Source: Neorhizobium sp. NCHU2750 (GTDB lineage: Bacteria; Pseudomonadota; Alphaproteobacteria; Rhizobiales; Rhizobiaceae). From it: a stretch of DNA of 64,000 bases. The stretch lies in the NCBI RefSeq assembly GCF_003597675.1, contig NZ_CP030828.1:384001-448000 (forward strand), written 5' to 3'. Of this stretch, positions 24,941 to 34,171 are shown piece after piece. How positions within the stretch are numbered: the stretch's first letter is position 1; every line of letters starts with the position of its first letter. Below the pieces are notes generated by a model, which saw nothing but the letters and a program-made list of their open reading frames with translations, searched no databases and had not been told where the DNA came from. A program made the translations under genes and the position numbers.

Positions 24941-25938
24941 GTGGGACGACGCGTGCCGTCATAGCAAAGGGCGCCGGTGGCCCTGACGTGTTGTCGATCA
25001 TCGAGCGCCAGCTGGCGGCACCTGGTCTGGGCGAAATGATCGTGCGGGTGCATGCTGCTGGGATCAACCGGCCGGATGTCATGCAACGACAGGGCAATTA
25101 TCCGCCGCCGCCCGGCGCTTCGGATGTCCTGGGGCTGGAACTTGCCGGTATTGTAGAATCTGTCGGACCCGGTGTCACACGTTTTTCTCCCGGCGATCGG
25201 GTCATGGCGCTCGTCCATAGCGGCGCCTATGCCGAACGCGCTATCGTTCAGGAAGGGGCGGCCCTGCCGATCCCTGCGGGCATGTCGTTTGTCGAGGCTG
25301 GCGCGTTTCCGGAAACCTATTTCACCGTCTGGAGCAATGTCTTCGAGCGCGCGGGCCTGAAGGCCGGCGAGACATTGCTCATTCACGGCGGCACATCCGG
25401 GATCGGCACCACTGCGCTCAAGCTCGCGAAGGCTATTGGCGCCAAGGTCATCGTTACCGCCGGTTCCGATGAAAAATGCCGGGCATGCGTCGAGCTTGGT
25501 GCCGATGCGGCGATCAACTATCGATCCGAGGATTTCGTCGTCCGCTCCAGGGAGCTGACCGGCGGCCGAGGTCCGGACGTCATCCTCGACATGGTCGGCG
25601 GCGATTACATGCAGCGCAACATCGACGCCATCGCCGTTGATGGCCGTATAGCCCAGATCGCTTTCCAGCAGGGATCCAAGGCCGAGCTTGATCTTCTGCC
25701 GCTGTTGATGAAGCGCATCACGTTGACCGGCTCGACGCTCAGGGCTCGTCCGATCGAGATGAAGGCGAAGCTCGCAGCCGCACTCGAGGCAAACGTTCTA
25801 CCGCTTCTGGCAAAGCCGGAAGCTCGGCCGCTGATCGATTCCACTTTCGCATTCGACAGGGTTGCCGATGCCCATGCGCGCATGGATGGCGGCAGTCATA
25901 CAGGCAAGATCGTTCTCGTCATGGAGGAGCGGGGCTGA
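24937..25938 (+). CDS. NAD(P)H-quinone oxidoreductase (PIG3-type MDR protein)
   Basis: 333 residues of the zinc-free quinone oxidoreductase/PIG3 branch: AGINRPDVMQRQGNYPPPPG at the N-terminus, EAGAFPETYFTVWSNVF, and the nucleotide-binding loop IHGGTSGIGTTALKLAK. These enzymes reduce quinones or enones with NADPH. It overlaps the upstream dehydrogenase by 4 bases and is followed after 26 bases by the ThDP enzyme. In this operon it may reduce an unsaturated ketone intermediate (inference). Confidence 0.88.
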   Translation: MSGTTRAVIAKGAGGPDVLSIIERQLAAPGLGEMIVRVHAAGINRPDVMQRQGNYPPPPGASDVLGLELAGIVESVGPGVTRFSPGDRVMALVHSGAYAERAIVQEGAALPIPAGMSFVEAGAFPETYFTVWSNVFERAGLKAGETLLIHGGTSGIGTTALKLAKAIGAKVIVTAGSDEKCRACVELGADAAINYRSEDFVVRSRELTGGRGPDVILDMVGGDYMQRNIDAIAVDGRIAQIAFQQGSKAELDLLPLLMKRITLTGSTLRARPIEMKAKLAAALEANVLPLLAKPEARPLIDSTFAFDRVADAHARMDGGSHTGKIVLVMEERG

Positions 25939-25964
25939 ACCGAAGTCTCGCTTAAGGAGAGGAA

Positions 25965-27716
25965 ATGAGCATGAACGTCATGAGCAAGCCCGACACGCAG
26001 GCATCCGCAAACAACATGACCGGAGCGCATGTTCTGGCTGCGGCACTTGCGCGCCACGGAGTGAAGGAAGTCTTCGGACAGAGCATTCCCTCTGCGCTCT
26101 TTCTTGCAGCCCCGAGCTACGGTATCCGCCAGATTGGCTACCGCACGGAAAATGCCGGTGCCGCGATGGCCGATGCCTTTGCCCGGGTTTCCGGCAAGAT
26201 CGGCGTGGTGACGGCGCAGAACGGCCCGGCGGCAACGCTGCTTGTTCCAGGCCTTGCCGAAGCGCTGAAGGCGTCGATCCCGATCGTCGCGATCGTGCAG
26301 GATGTGGCGCGGCGCTTCACTGACAAGAATGCATTCCAGGAACTTGATCATTTCGCGCTATTCGGCGGCGTGGCCAAATGGGTGCGGCGCGTCGCTGACC
26401 CGGCGCGCATCGATGACTATGTCGACATGGCTTTTGCCACGGCTGCGACCGGGCGCCCCGGGCCGGTGGTGCTGCTTGTGCCGCTCGACGTTCTGGACGA
26501 ACGGCCGGACATCGACCCCAGCGCGCCGCAGCGCGATGCGCATCTGGGCATGTTTCCGCTTGATCGCACGGTCGCCGATCCGGCGCGGATGGCGGAAGCC
26601 GCCAGCGTCATCGCCAAGGCCAGCAGGCCGATCGTGGTTGCCGGCGGTGGTGTCCATGCGTCTCAGGCGACAAGCGAACTTGCAGCCTTGCAGGCACTCG
26701 GGCTTCCGATAGCGACAACCGTGATGGGGAAAGGCGCCGTCGATGAGACAAATCCGCTTTCGCTCGGCGTCGTCGGCTATTTCATGGCGCCACGCGGTCG
26801 CTCGTCGCATCTGCGCGATCTCGTGACCGACGCCGACGTCGTGCTTCTGATCGGCAACCGGACCAACCAGAACGGCACCGACAGCTGGTCGCTTTATCCG
26901 AAGAATGCCACCTATATCCATCTAGACATAGACGGCGGCGAGATCGGCCGAAACTATGAGGCATTGCGCCTTGCCGGCGACGCCAAGCTGACGATCGCCG
27001 CATTGACGGAAGCGCTGAAGAAGGAGGACCTTTCCGCGATTTCGGCTCGCCGCAAGGGCGTCGAAGACAAGATCGCGGCTGGCCGTGCGGCACATGCCGA
27101 CGATATGAGGAAACTCGTCAACATGGATGCCGCGCCGGTTCGCCCGGAACGGCTTATGGCCGATCTCGATACGGTGTTGACACCGGAGAGCATTGTGGTT
27201 GCAGACGCGAGCTATTCCTCGATCTGGATCGCCAACTTCCTGACGGCCCGCAAGGCTGGCCAGCGCTTCATCACGCCACGCGGCATTGCCGGTCTTGGTT
27301 GGGGGCTGCCATATGCGCTCGGTGCCAAGACGGCGAGACCTGAAGCGCCGGTCGTCTGCCTGTCGGGTGATGGTGGTTTCGGGCACGTTTGGTCCGAGAT
27401 GGAGACCGCGCGCCGCATGAAACTTCCCGTGGTCCTGATCGTGCTCAACAACCAGATCCTCGGCTACCAGAAACATGCAGAGCTCAGCCTGTTCGGCGGC
27501 TTTACCGATGTTTGCGATTTCGAGGCTGTCGACCACGCGGCGATTGCCAGGGCTGTCGGCTGCCGCGGCGTGCGTATCGAGAGACCCGAGGATTTCCTGC
27601 CGGCGCTGAAGGAAGCTCTGGCAACCGATACGCTGACCGTCATCGACGTCGTCACCGATGAGCGCGCTCATCCACCGATCACCAGTTTCCAGGGCAAGGA
27701 GGCGCTGGATTACTGA
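25965..27716 (+). CDS. Thiamine diphosphate-dependent enzyme (acetolactate synthase-like)
   Basis: 583 residues with the three-domain POX/AHAS architecture. The catalytic glutamate is in GYRTENAGAAMADAFA. The middle domain holds VVAGGGVHASQATSEL, and the ThDP/Mg site is in the C-terminal domain (CLSGDGGFGHVWSEM through VVLIVLNN). AAGGAGAGGAA precedes the start. Unlikely to be biosynthetic acetolactate synthase, since no small subunit is near. It should act on a 2-keto acid or a cyclic diketone, carboligating or cleaving it. Substrate open. Confidence 0.87.
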   Translation: MSMNVMSKPDTQASANNMTGAHVLAAALARHGVKEVFGQSIPSALFLAAPSYGIRQIGYRTENAGAAMADAFARVSGKIGVVTAQNGPAATLLVPGLAEALKASIPIVAIVQDVARRFTDKNAFQELDHFALFGGVAKWVRRVADPARIDDYVDMAFATAATGRPGPVVLLVPLDVLDERPDIDPSAPQRDAHLGMFPLDRTVADPARMAEAASVIAKASRPIVVAGGGVHASQATSELAALQALGLPIATTVMGKGAVDETNPLSLGVVGYFMAPRGRSSHLRDLVTDADVVLLIGNRTNQNGTDSWSLYPKNATYIHLDIDGGEIGRNYEALRLAGDAKLTIAALTEALKKEDLSAISARRKGVEDKIAAGRAAHADDMRKLVNMDAAPVRPERLMADLDTVLTPESIVVADASYSSIWIANFLTARKAGQRFITPRGIAGLGWGLPYALGAKTARPEAPVVCLSGDGGFGHVWSEMETARRMKLPVVLIVLNNQILGYQKHAELSLFGGFTDVCDFEAVDHAAIARAVGCRGVRIERPEDFLPALKEALATDTLTVIDVVTDERAHPPITSFQGKEALDY

Positions 27717-27762
27717 TCGCATTCCTATTGCAGCAGATCACGGCTTTTCACGGGAGGATAAG

Positions 27763-28965
27763 ATGAAATTGCCGAATATGTTGAAAATGACCGCCGCAGC
27801 CATCGTGCTGTCCGCCACTGCAGCGCATGCCGATGTGAAGTTCGGCGCTCTTTATCCGTTCAGCGGCCAGCTCGCGCTTCTTGGGGAGGAAAGCGCGCGC
27901 GGCCTCGAAATCGCAGTCGATGAAATCAACGCCGAGGGTGGCATACACGGCGAGAAGGTCGTGCTGGTCAAGGGCGATGCGGTGGATAACAACCAGGCGA
28001 TCGGCGAGGCCCGTCGATTGATCTCGCTGGAAAAGGTGGCCGCGATCTTCGGTACCTATTCATCGGCGCGATCCATTGCGGCAAGCCAGGTGGCCGAGCT
28101 CTCGGGCATTCCCTATTTCGAACTCGGTGCGGTGGCGGATGAAGTGACGAGCCGCGGGCTCAAATACATGTTCCGCACCAACCCATACGCCAAGGATATG
28201 GGCAAGATGATCATCGATATGGTCGTCGACAAGATCGCGCCCGGCCTCGGCAAGAAGCCCGGCGATCTCAAGATTGGCATCATCTACGAGGATTCGAGCT
28301 ACGGCACCTCCGTCTCCAAGCATGAGACCGACTATGCGAAGGAGAAGGGGCTGAATATCGTCGCCTCTTCCAGCTATCCGGCCTCGACAGTCGACATGTC
28401 GTCGCTGGTCTTGCAGCTGAAACAGGCGGGCGCCGACGTAGTACTGCAGACATCCTATCAGAACGACTCGGTACTGTTTCTCCAGCAGGCGAACGAGGCC
28501 GGATACAAGCCGGCAGCCGTCATCGGCGGTGGCGGCGGTTATTCCATGCAGCCGACGGCCGATGCCGTGGGCCATGACGTGATCGAGAACGTGCTGGATG
28601 TCGACTTCACCCAGTTCCTCGTCAACACCAAGGCGACGCCCGGTCTTGAGGCCTTTGTCGAGGCCTACAAGAAGAAATACGGATCGGCACCTCGCTCCGG
28701 CCACTCGCTGAACAACTATGTCGGCGCCAAGGCCATTCTTGAGGCAATAGACAAAGGTAAGGGACTTGATCCGGATTCGATCGTCGATGCCGTGAAGTCG
28801 ATAGACATACCCGACGGCAAGACGGCTGCCGGCTACGGCATCAAGTTCGGCGCGGACGGCCAGAACGAGCGCGCCGCGATGATGGGCATGCAATGGCAGG
28901 GCGGCAAGCTGATCGCCGTCTATCCCGATGCTGCCGCCGTCACCAAGCTGAACGTGGCGAAATAG
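27763..28965 (+). CDS. Branched-chain-amino-acid-type ABC transporter substrate-binding protein
   Basis: About 400 residues of the LivJ-like Peripla_BP_6 family, with a Sec signal peptide (LKMTAAAIVLSATAAHA) and the mature start DVKFGALYPFSGQLALLGEE. Start at ATG 27763 with GGGAGG about 6 bases upstream; an in-frame ATG at 27658 overlaps the preceding gene and lacks a signal. The family binds amino acids but also amides, aromatic acids and other organic acids. A hairpin at 29009-29040 separates it from its permease genes. Confidence 0.88.
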   Translation: MKLPNMLKMTAAAIVLSATAAHADVKFGALYPFSGQLALLGEESARGLEIAVDEINAEGGIHGEKVVLVKGDAVDNNQAIGEARRLISLEKVAAIFGTYSSARSIAASQVAELSGIPYFELGAVADEVTSRGLKYMFRTNPYAKDMGKMIIDMVVDKIAPGLGKKPGDLKIGIIYEDSSYGTSVSKHETDYAKEKGLNIVASSSYPASTVDMSSLVLQLKQAGADVVLQTSYQNDSVLFLQQANEAGYKPAAVIGGGGGYSMQPTADAVGHDVIENVLDVDFTQFLVNTKATPGLEAFVEAYKKKYGSAPRSGHSLNNYVGAKAILEAIDKGKGLDPDSIVDAVKSIDIPDGKTAAGYGIKFGADGQNERAAMMGMQWQGGKLIAVYPDAAAVTKLNVAK

Positions 28966-29008
28966 GGCGAGAGGCCAATCGAGAGCGGCCCTCTGCCGCT
29001 TTGAGGAG

Positions 29009-29040
29009 GGCATTGGCCGTGTTGCTTCCCGGCCAATGCC
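29009..29040 (+). other. Stem-loop between binding protein and permease genes
   Basis: GGCATTGGCC and GGCCAATGCC form a perfect 10-bp stem with a 12-base loop. No T-run follows. The position after a binding-protein gene and before the permeases parallels the terminator at 11419-11460 and suggests 3'-end stabilisation of the binding-protein message. Confidence 0.55.
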
Positions 29041-29071
29041 TGCCCGTCCGTTCCGCCGGAGGAGAGGTCTT

Positions 29072-29959
29072 ATGGAAACCTTTTTGCAAGTGCTTGTCAG
29101 CGGCCTGATGCTTGGCGCCCTGTTTGCCATCGTCAGCGTTGGCCTGACGATGATCTTCGGGATCGTCAAGGTTGTGAATTTCGCCCATGGCGAATTCCTG
29201 ATGCTGGGCATGTATCTGGTCTATCTGATTACCACCAAGCTTGGCATCCATCCGTTGTTGACCTCCGTTATCGTGGCGCCGCTGCTGTTTCTGGTGGGGG
29301 TTGCGACCCAGCGGTTCGTCATCCAGCCGCTGATGTCGGCCAAGGACGATCACGTGCAGATCTTCGCAACCGTCGGCCTCTCCACGGCCCTGATCAATCT
29401 AGCGCTGCTGGTCTTCGGCGCCGATATCGCAAACACACCACCGTCCGGTCTGCGTATGCCGATCGCCATCGGGCCGGTGCGTGTTCTGCTCGGCCAACTC
29501 GTCATTCTGGGTGCGTCGATTGTCCTCGTCGTCGGTCTTCAAGCCTTTCTGAAACGAACGCAGACGGGCCGCGCCATCCGCGCTGTCGCGCAGAATCGGG
29601 CCGCCGCTCAGCTCATGGGGATCAATGTCAACCGCATGTACATGCTGACTTTCGGTATTGGAGCCGCCTGTGTCGGCTTCGCCGCCTCGATGGTGGCGCC
29701 GCTTTATCCGACCTCGCCGAATATCGGCACCTATTTCGTGCTCACCGCATTCGTTGTCGTCGTGCTCGGCGGTCTCGGGTCCGTGGGTGGCGCCTTTGCC
29801 GGCGCGATGATCATCGGGCTGATCGACAGCTTCGCCGGCTTCTACATCGGTTCGGATGTGCGGGAAGTCGTCGTTTTCGGCGTATTCCTGCTGATCCTGA
29901 TCCTGAAGCCCTCCGGCCTGTTCAGCGACCGCCTGAACCTTTCGCACGTTTCGCCATGA
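29072..29959 (+). CDS. Branched-chain-type ABC transporter permease (LivH type)
   Basis: About 295 residues, eight hydrophobic segments, with LivH landmarks: SGLMLGALFAIVSVGLTMIF, GIVKVVNFAHGEFLMLGMYL, the EAA-like loop (RAIRAVAQNRAAAQLMGINV) and VVVLGGLGSVGGAFAGAMII. The start at 29072 is set by GGAGGAGAGG just upstream. Pairs with the fused permease-ATPase gene next to it. Confidence 0.9.
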   Translation: METFLQVLVSGLMLGALFAIVSVGLTMIFGIVKVVNFAHGEFLMLGMYLVYLITTKLGIHPLLTSVIVAPLLFLVGVATQRFVIQPLMSAKDDHVQIFATVGLSTALINLALLVFGADIANTPPSGLRMPIAIGPVRVLLGQLVILGASIVLVVGLQAFLKRTQTGRAIRAVAQNRAAAQLMGINVNRMYMLTFGIGAACVGFAASMVAPLYPTSPNIGTYFVLTAFVVVVLGGLGSVGGAFAGAMIIGLIDSFAGFYIGSDVREVVVFGVFLLILILKPSGLFSDRLNLSHVSP

Positions 29960-29967
29960 GGAAGGCC

Positions 29968-31776
29968 ATGACAGACACAACACTCGACACCGCCATGACC
30001 ACCAGCCGTGCGAATGCGCTTCCCTGGAAAAAGTTTGCGATCTTTGCGGCGGTCATGCTCGCCATGCTGGTCGTGCCGATCCTGATCGGCGACCAGTTCG
30101 TCTCGCATATCTTCATCACCATCTTCATCTTTGCGGGGCTCTCGACCGCCTGGAACATTGTCGGCGGATATGCCGGCCAATTGTCGCTCGGGCATGCGAT
30201 CTTCTACGGTATCGGCGCCTATGCGGGCATCATGCTGATGAATGTCGGCATTACGCCCTGGCTTGGCATGTTCGTCGGCGCCGCCGTTTCGGTCGTGGTG
30301 GCGATCGCCATCAGCTATCCATGCTTCAGGCTGCGCGGTCCATTCTTCTCGCTCGCCACAATCGCTTTCCTGGAAGTCTTCCGTGTTCTCGCCCTGCATT
30401 TCCGCGAGTTCACCGGCGGTGCGACCGGGCTGATGATCCCGCTGAAATTCGGTTGGGAGTGGATGGTGTTCCGAGATCGCACTCCGGGGCTTCTGATCGC
30501 CTTCGGCATGCTTCTGGTTACTTTGGCCGTCGCATGGTGGATACGTTCGCACCGCCTGGGCTTCTATCTCGTTGCCACCCGCGAGCGGGAAAGTGCAGCG
30601 CAGGCTGCCGGCGTCAATACGGTGAAGGTGCGCCTCGTGGCCGTCTCCGCTTCCGCGGCGCTGACGGCCATGATCGGCACCTTCCATGCCATGTATCTGA
30701 CCTTCATCGATCCGAGTTCCGTCTTTTCGCTGACCACATCGATCCAGATCGCCATGTTCGCGCTGATCGGTGGCCTCGGCACGATCATCGGACCGCTGGT
30801 CGGCGCGGTATTCCTGGTGCCGTTGTCCGAACTGGCGCGCGGCTGGCTTGGTGCTTCGGCGCTTGGCCTGCACGGCTTCGTCTATGGCGCCGTGCTCGTC
30901 CTCGTCGTTCTGTTCATGCCGAATGGTATTGTCGGGCTTGTCAGCCGATACATGCGCAGTTCAAGCGTGTCGCGCGGGGCGCAATCGGCACCTGTCGCCG
31001 CAATCCCGCGATCTGCGAGCCGCCCGCCGATCGGCAAGGATCTGCTTGTTGCCGACCATCTCGACAAGCATTTTGGCGGCCTTCATGTGACCCGCGATGT
31101 CAGCCTTACCTTGAGGGAGGGGGAGATCCTCGGCTTGATAGGGCCCAACGGTGCCGGCAAGACGACGGTGTTCAACATGCTGTCCGGCTTCCTCAAGCCT
31201 TCCAGCGGATCGGTGAAGGTGCGCTCGGCCGACGGCACGATGATGGCACCGGTAACGCCCGCTGATTTTGCCGCGATCGGCGTTGGGCGGACGTTCCAGA
31301 TCGTCCAGCCCTTCGCAGCGATGACGGTCGAGGAAAACATCATGGTCGGCGCCTTCCACCGCCACTCCGATGTTCGGGAGGCGCGCGAGGTGGCGCAGGA
31401 GACCGCCTATCGCATGGGGCTCGGTCCTCACCTCAACGCTGAGGCACGCGGATTAACCATCGGCGGCCTGAAGCGCCTTGAGGTCGCACGGGTCATGGCG
31501 ATGAAGCCGCGGATACTGCTGCTCGACGAGGTCATGGCGGGTATCAACCAGACCGACGTTCGCCGTGCCATCGACCTCATGCTGTCGATCCGCGACAGCG
31601 GCGTTTCGATCATCGCAATCGAGCATGTCATGCAGGCGGTGATGTCCCTTTCCGACCGGGTCATCGTCCTGAGTTCCGGCCAGATCATCGCCGAAGGCAA
31701 GCCTCAGGACGTGGTTCGCGACAAACAGGTCATCGAAGCCTATCTCGGAAAGGAATTTCTCCATGCTGAGGCTTGA
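29968..31776 (+). CDS. Branched-chain-type ABC transporter LivM-LivG fusion (permease + ATPase)
   Basis: About 602 residues. The first part (to about 330) is a LivM-type permease (GGYAGQLSLGHAIFYGIGAY; AAQAAGVNTVKVRLVAVS). After a linker rich in Ser/Ala/Pro, the rest is a LivG-type ATPase with Walker A GPNGAGKTT and Walker B ILLLDE. The signature region reads LTIGGLKRLE instead of the usual LSGGQ-like or LSYGQQRRLE. Start chosen at 29968 (GAGGAAGG upstream); an in-frame ATG at 29956 overlaps the LivH stop. These two subunits are usually separate genes, as in the second transporter in this window. Confidence 0.88.
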   Translation: MTDTTLDTAMTTSRANALPWKKFAIFAAVMLAMLVVPILIGDQFVSHIFITIFIFAGLSTAWNIVGGYAGQLSLGHAIFYGIGAYAGIMLMNVGITPWLGMFVGAAVSVVVAIAISYPCFRLRGPFFSLATIAFLEVFRVLALHFREFTGGATGLMIPLKFGWEWMVFRDRTPGLLIAFGMLLVTLAVAWWIRSHRLGFYLVATRERESAAQAAGVNTVKVRLVAVSASAALTAMIGTFHAMYLTFIDPSSVFSLTTSIQIAMFALIGGLGTIIGPLVGAVFLVPLSELARGWLGASALGLHGFVYGAVLVLVVLFMPNGIVGLVSRYMRSSSVSRGAQSAPVAAIPRSASRPPIGKDLLVADHLDKHFGGLHVTRDVSLTLREGEILGLIGPNGAGKTTVFNMLSGFLKPSSGSVKVRSADGTMMAPVTPADFAAIGVGRTFQIVQPFAAMTVEENIMVGAFHRHSDVREAREVAQETAYRMGLGPHLNAEARGLTIGGLKRLEVARVMAMKPRILLLDEVMAGINQTDVRRAIDLMLSIRDSGVSIIAIEHVMQAVMSLSDRVIVLSSGQIIAEGKPQDVVRDKQVIEAYLGKEFLHAEA

Positions 31777-32467
31777 GGGCGTTCATGCGGGCTATGGCCC
31801 GACAACAATCCTCCACGATATTTCCCTGGAAGTTCAGCGCGGTGAAGTGGTGACGATCGTTGGCGCGAATGGTGCCGGCAAGACGACGACATTACGCACC
31901 ATTGCCGGGCTTATCCAGCCAACGGAAGGACGGATATTCTTCGAGGATCGCGACATCACGAGGATGCCGGCTCATGAAGTGGTCGATCTCGGCATCACGT
32001 TGATACCCGAAGGCAGGCAGCTATTTGCCGACATGACGGTCGAGGAAAATCTGCTGATGGGCGCCTATCGCAAGGAGGCGCGCAGCCGGCAGGCCGAGAC
32101 GCTGAAACATGTATTGTCGCTGTTTCCGCGGGTGCGCGAGCGGCTTGCACAAAGCGCCGGTTCGCTGTCGGGTGGCGAGCAGCAGATGGTGGCGATCGCC
32201 CGCGGCATGATGGCCATGCCGAAGATACTGATGTTCGACGAGCCGTCATTGGGGCTTGCACCAATCATCGTCCAGCAGGTCTTCGAGGTGATCGATGCGA
32301 TCACCTCGACCGGCACTACGGTTCTGATCGTCGAGCAGAACGTCTTTCACACGCTGAAGGCCGCCGACCGTGGTTACGTGCTGGAGAACGGCGAAATCGT
32401 GCTGTCCGATACGTCGGAGGCACTTCTGACCAACGACCATGTCCGCCAAGCCTATCTGGGAATCTGA
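31763..32467 (+). CDS. Branched-chain-type ABC transporter ATP-binding protein (LivF type)
   Basis: 234 residues with Walker A (GANGAGKTTTLR), signature LSGGEQQM and Walker B (ILMFDEP), and the LivF-typical ITLIPEGRQLFADMTVEENL. It overlaps the end of the LivM-LivG fusion gene by 14 bases and ends 2 bases before the SDR gene, so translation is tightly coupled. Confidence 0.92.
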   Translation: MLRLEGVHAGYGPTTILHDISLEVQRGEVVTIVGANGAGKTTTLRTIAGLIQPTEGRIFFEDRDITRMPAHEVVDLGITLIPEGRQLFADMTVEENLLMGAYRKEARSRQAETLKHVLSLFPRVRERLAQSAGSLSGGEQQMVAIARGMMAMPKILMFDEPSLGLAPIIVQQVFEVIDAITSTGTTVLIVEQNVFHTLKAADRGYVLENGEIVLSDTSEALLTNDHVRQAYLGI

Positions 32468-32469
32468 TC

Positions 32470-33279
32470 ATGCCGAAGAAAGAAGAAAATCCGCAGTCCA
32501 TCGCTTATCGCCCGAGCCATGCCGGGCGACGTGTCCTGGTGACCGGTGCAGGCCGCGGCATAGGCCGGGCGATTGCGCTCGGTTTTGCCGCCCGCGGGGC
32601 GATAGTTGGGGTCGCCGATATGAACGAGGCGGATATCGCCGAGACGGTTGGTCTGATCGAGGCGGAAGGCTATGGCTCCGGACTTCCTCTGATGCTGGAT
32701 GTCGCCGACTATGATGCCGTTTCGTCAACGCTCGAAAAAGCTGCGGTCAAAATGAACGGCGCCTTCGATACGGTCGTCAACAATGCCGGCATTTCGCCCA
32801 AGCATGACGGCGTGGCGCACAAGGTCTGGGAGATGGACCCCGGCGAATGGAACCGGGTCGTGGCGGTCAACCTGAGCGGTGCGTTCAACACCATCCGTGC
32901 GCTGACGCCGGCCATGTGCGAGGCCGAGCGCGGCTGGATCGTCAATCTGTCCTCGGTCGCCGGCAAGACCTATTCGCCGATCGTCGCCTGCCACTATGCG
33001 GCGACCAAATCCGCATTGATCGGCTTTACCAAGCATCTGGCCGCCGAGCTCGGACCATTCGGCATACGCGTCAATGCCTTGGCACCCGGCCGGATCGAGA
33101 CACCGATGGTGCGCGGTGTTGCGCGAGAAATCAATGACGAACAGGTCAAGCTGACACCGATGGCAAGGCTTGGGCAACCGGAAGAGGTTGCCGACCTCGC
33201 AATCTACCTGACCTCGGCTGAATCCAGCTTTGTCACCGGCCAGACGATCGATGTCGCCGGTGGGCTCTATATGACCTGA
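32470..33279 (+). CDS. Short-chain dehydrogenase/reductase (SDR)
   Basis: 269 residues of the classical SDR family. Cofactor motif TGAGRGIGRAIALGFA; NNAG at NNAGISPKH; catalytic Ser in NLSSVAGKTYSP and Y-x-x-x-K in YAATKSA; C-terminal TGQTIDVAGGLYMT. It likely interconverts a secondary alcohol and ketone with NAD(P). Its start is 2 bases after the LivF stop. No substrate can be assigned. Confidence 0.9.
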   Translation: MPKKEENPQSIAYRPSHAGRRVLVTGAGRGIGRAIALGFAARGAIVGVADMNEADIAETVGLIEAEGYGSGLPLMLDVADYDAVSSTLEKAAVKMNGAFDTVVNNAGISPKHDGVAHKVWEMDPGEWNRVVAVNLSGAFNTIRALTPAMCEAERGWIVNLSSVAGKTYSPIVACHYAATKSALIGFTKHLAAELGPFGIRVNALAPGRIETPMVRGVAREINDEQVKLTPMARLGQPEEVADLAIYLTSAESSFVTGQTIDVAGGLYMT

Positions 33280-33325
33280 GCCCCGGCAATTCCCTCAAGC
33301 AGATAAACGGATTCAAGATGTGGCC

Positions 33326-34171
33326 ATGAGTGCGAGAACGGACCACGAGATCACCAGACATGAAATCAGTGGCCATGAGATTACAGGCCGCACGCGGATC
33401 TACGGCATCCTTGCCGACCCGATCTACCATGTGAAGACACCGCAGGTAATGGCCGAAGTATTTCGCCGTCACGGCCTCGATGCAGTGCTCATCCCGTTTC
33501 ATGTGAGGCCGGAAGGGCTCGCCACCATGGTGAAGGGTCTGACGGCAATGGAAAATTTCGGTGGCTTCATCGCAACCGTTCCCCACAAGCCGGCAATGCT
33601 AGACCTCTGCGACGAGATCACCGATGAGGCGAGCCATATCGGCGCCGTCAATTGCGTGCGCCGGGAGACGGATGGTCGCATGATCGGCACGATGCTGGAC
33701 GGGATCGGCTTCGTTGTGGCGCTCAAAGACGTCACCGGCTTCGACCCTGCGGGAAAGGCTGCCTATGTTGCCGGAGCAGGTGGTGCTGCCTGTGCCATCG
33801 CCTTCGCACTTGCTGGCGCCGGCATTCGACGGCTGACGATCGCAAACCGCACCGTCGACAAGGCGGAGGCGCTGGCGAAACGGCTGCGGGCGGTCTATCC
33901 GTCTCTGACGCTCTCCACCGATGCCGGTTCGGTTGCCGAACACGATCTCGTCGTCAATGGCACCTCGCTCGGGATGAAGGCCAGCGATGCCCAGCCCCTC
34001 GATTTTTCGCTCCTGTCTCCCCGTCAGGTCGTCGCGGATGCGATCATGGATCCGGTGATGACGCCGCTTCTCGTCGCGGCGCAGCAAAATGGCTGCCGCA
34101 TCCAGCGCGGATTGCCGATGCTTCAATGCCAGATCGAATTGATGGCGCGGCATATGGGAGCTATCGCATGA
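33326..34171 (+). CDS. Shikimate/quinate dehydrogenase-like protein (AroE family, altered substrate site)
   Basis: About 281 residues of the AroE fold. The catalytic Lys is kept in ATVPHKPAM and the catalytic Asp in MLDGIGF, with a glycine-rich NADP region (AYVAGAGGAACAIAFALA). However, the carboxylate-binding serines of canonical shikimate dehydrogenases (H-S-x-S-P) read H-V-K-T-P here (DPIYHVKTPQV), and N-T-D reads M-L-D. Substrate may therefore be a relative of shikimate or quinate. The N-terminus carries three short HEI[TS]-type repeats. Start at 33326, or GTG 33320. Its stop overlaps the next start (ATGA). Confidence 0.82.
   Translation: MSARTDHEITRHEISGHEITGRTRIYGILADPIYHVKTPQVMAEVFRRHGLDAVLIPFHVRPEGLATMVKGLTAMENFGGFIATVPHKPAMLDLCDEITDEASHIGAVNCVRRETDGRMIGTMLDGIGFVVALKDVTGFDPAGKAAYVAGAGGAACAIAFALAGAGIRRLTIANRTVDKAEALAKRLRAVYPSLTLSTDAGSVAEHDLVVNGTSLGMKASDAQPLDFSLLSPRQVVADAIMDPVMTPLLVAAQQNGCRIQRGLPMLQCQIELMARHMGAIA

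Noticed and set aside
25965..27716. Biosynthetic acetolactate synthase (ilvB)
   Set aside because: No regulatory subunit gene nearby and catabolic operon context; only the ThDP-enzyme family call is kept.
33652..34167. Upstream extension of the FAD-linked oxidase frame
   Set aside because: It overlaps the AroE-like gene out of frame, is Arg-rich, and the true start at 34168 is marked by an ATGA overlap.
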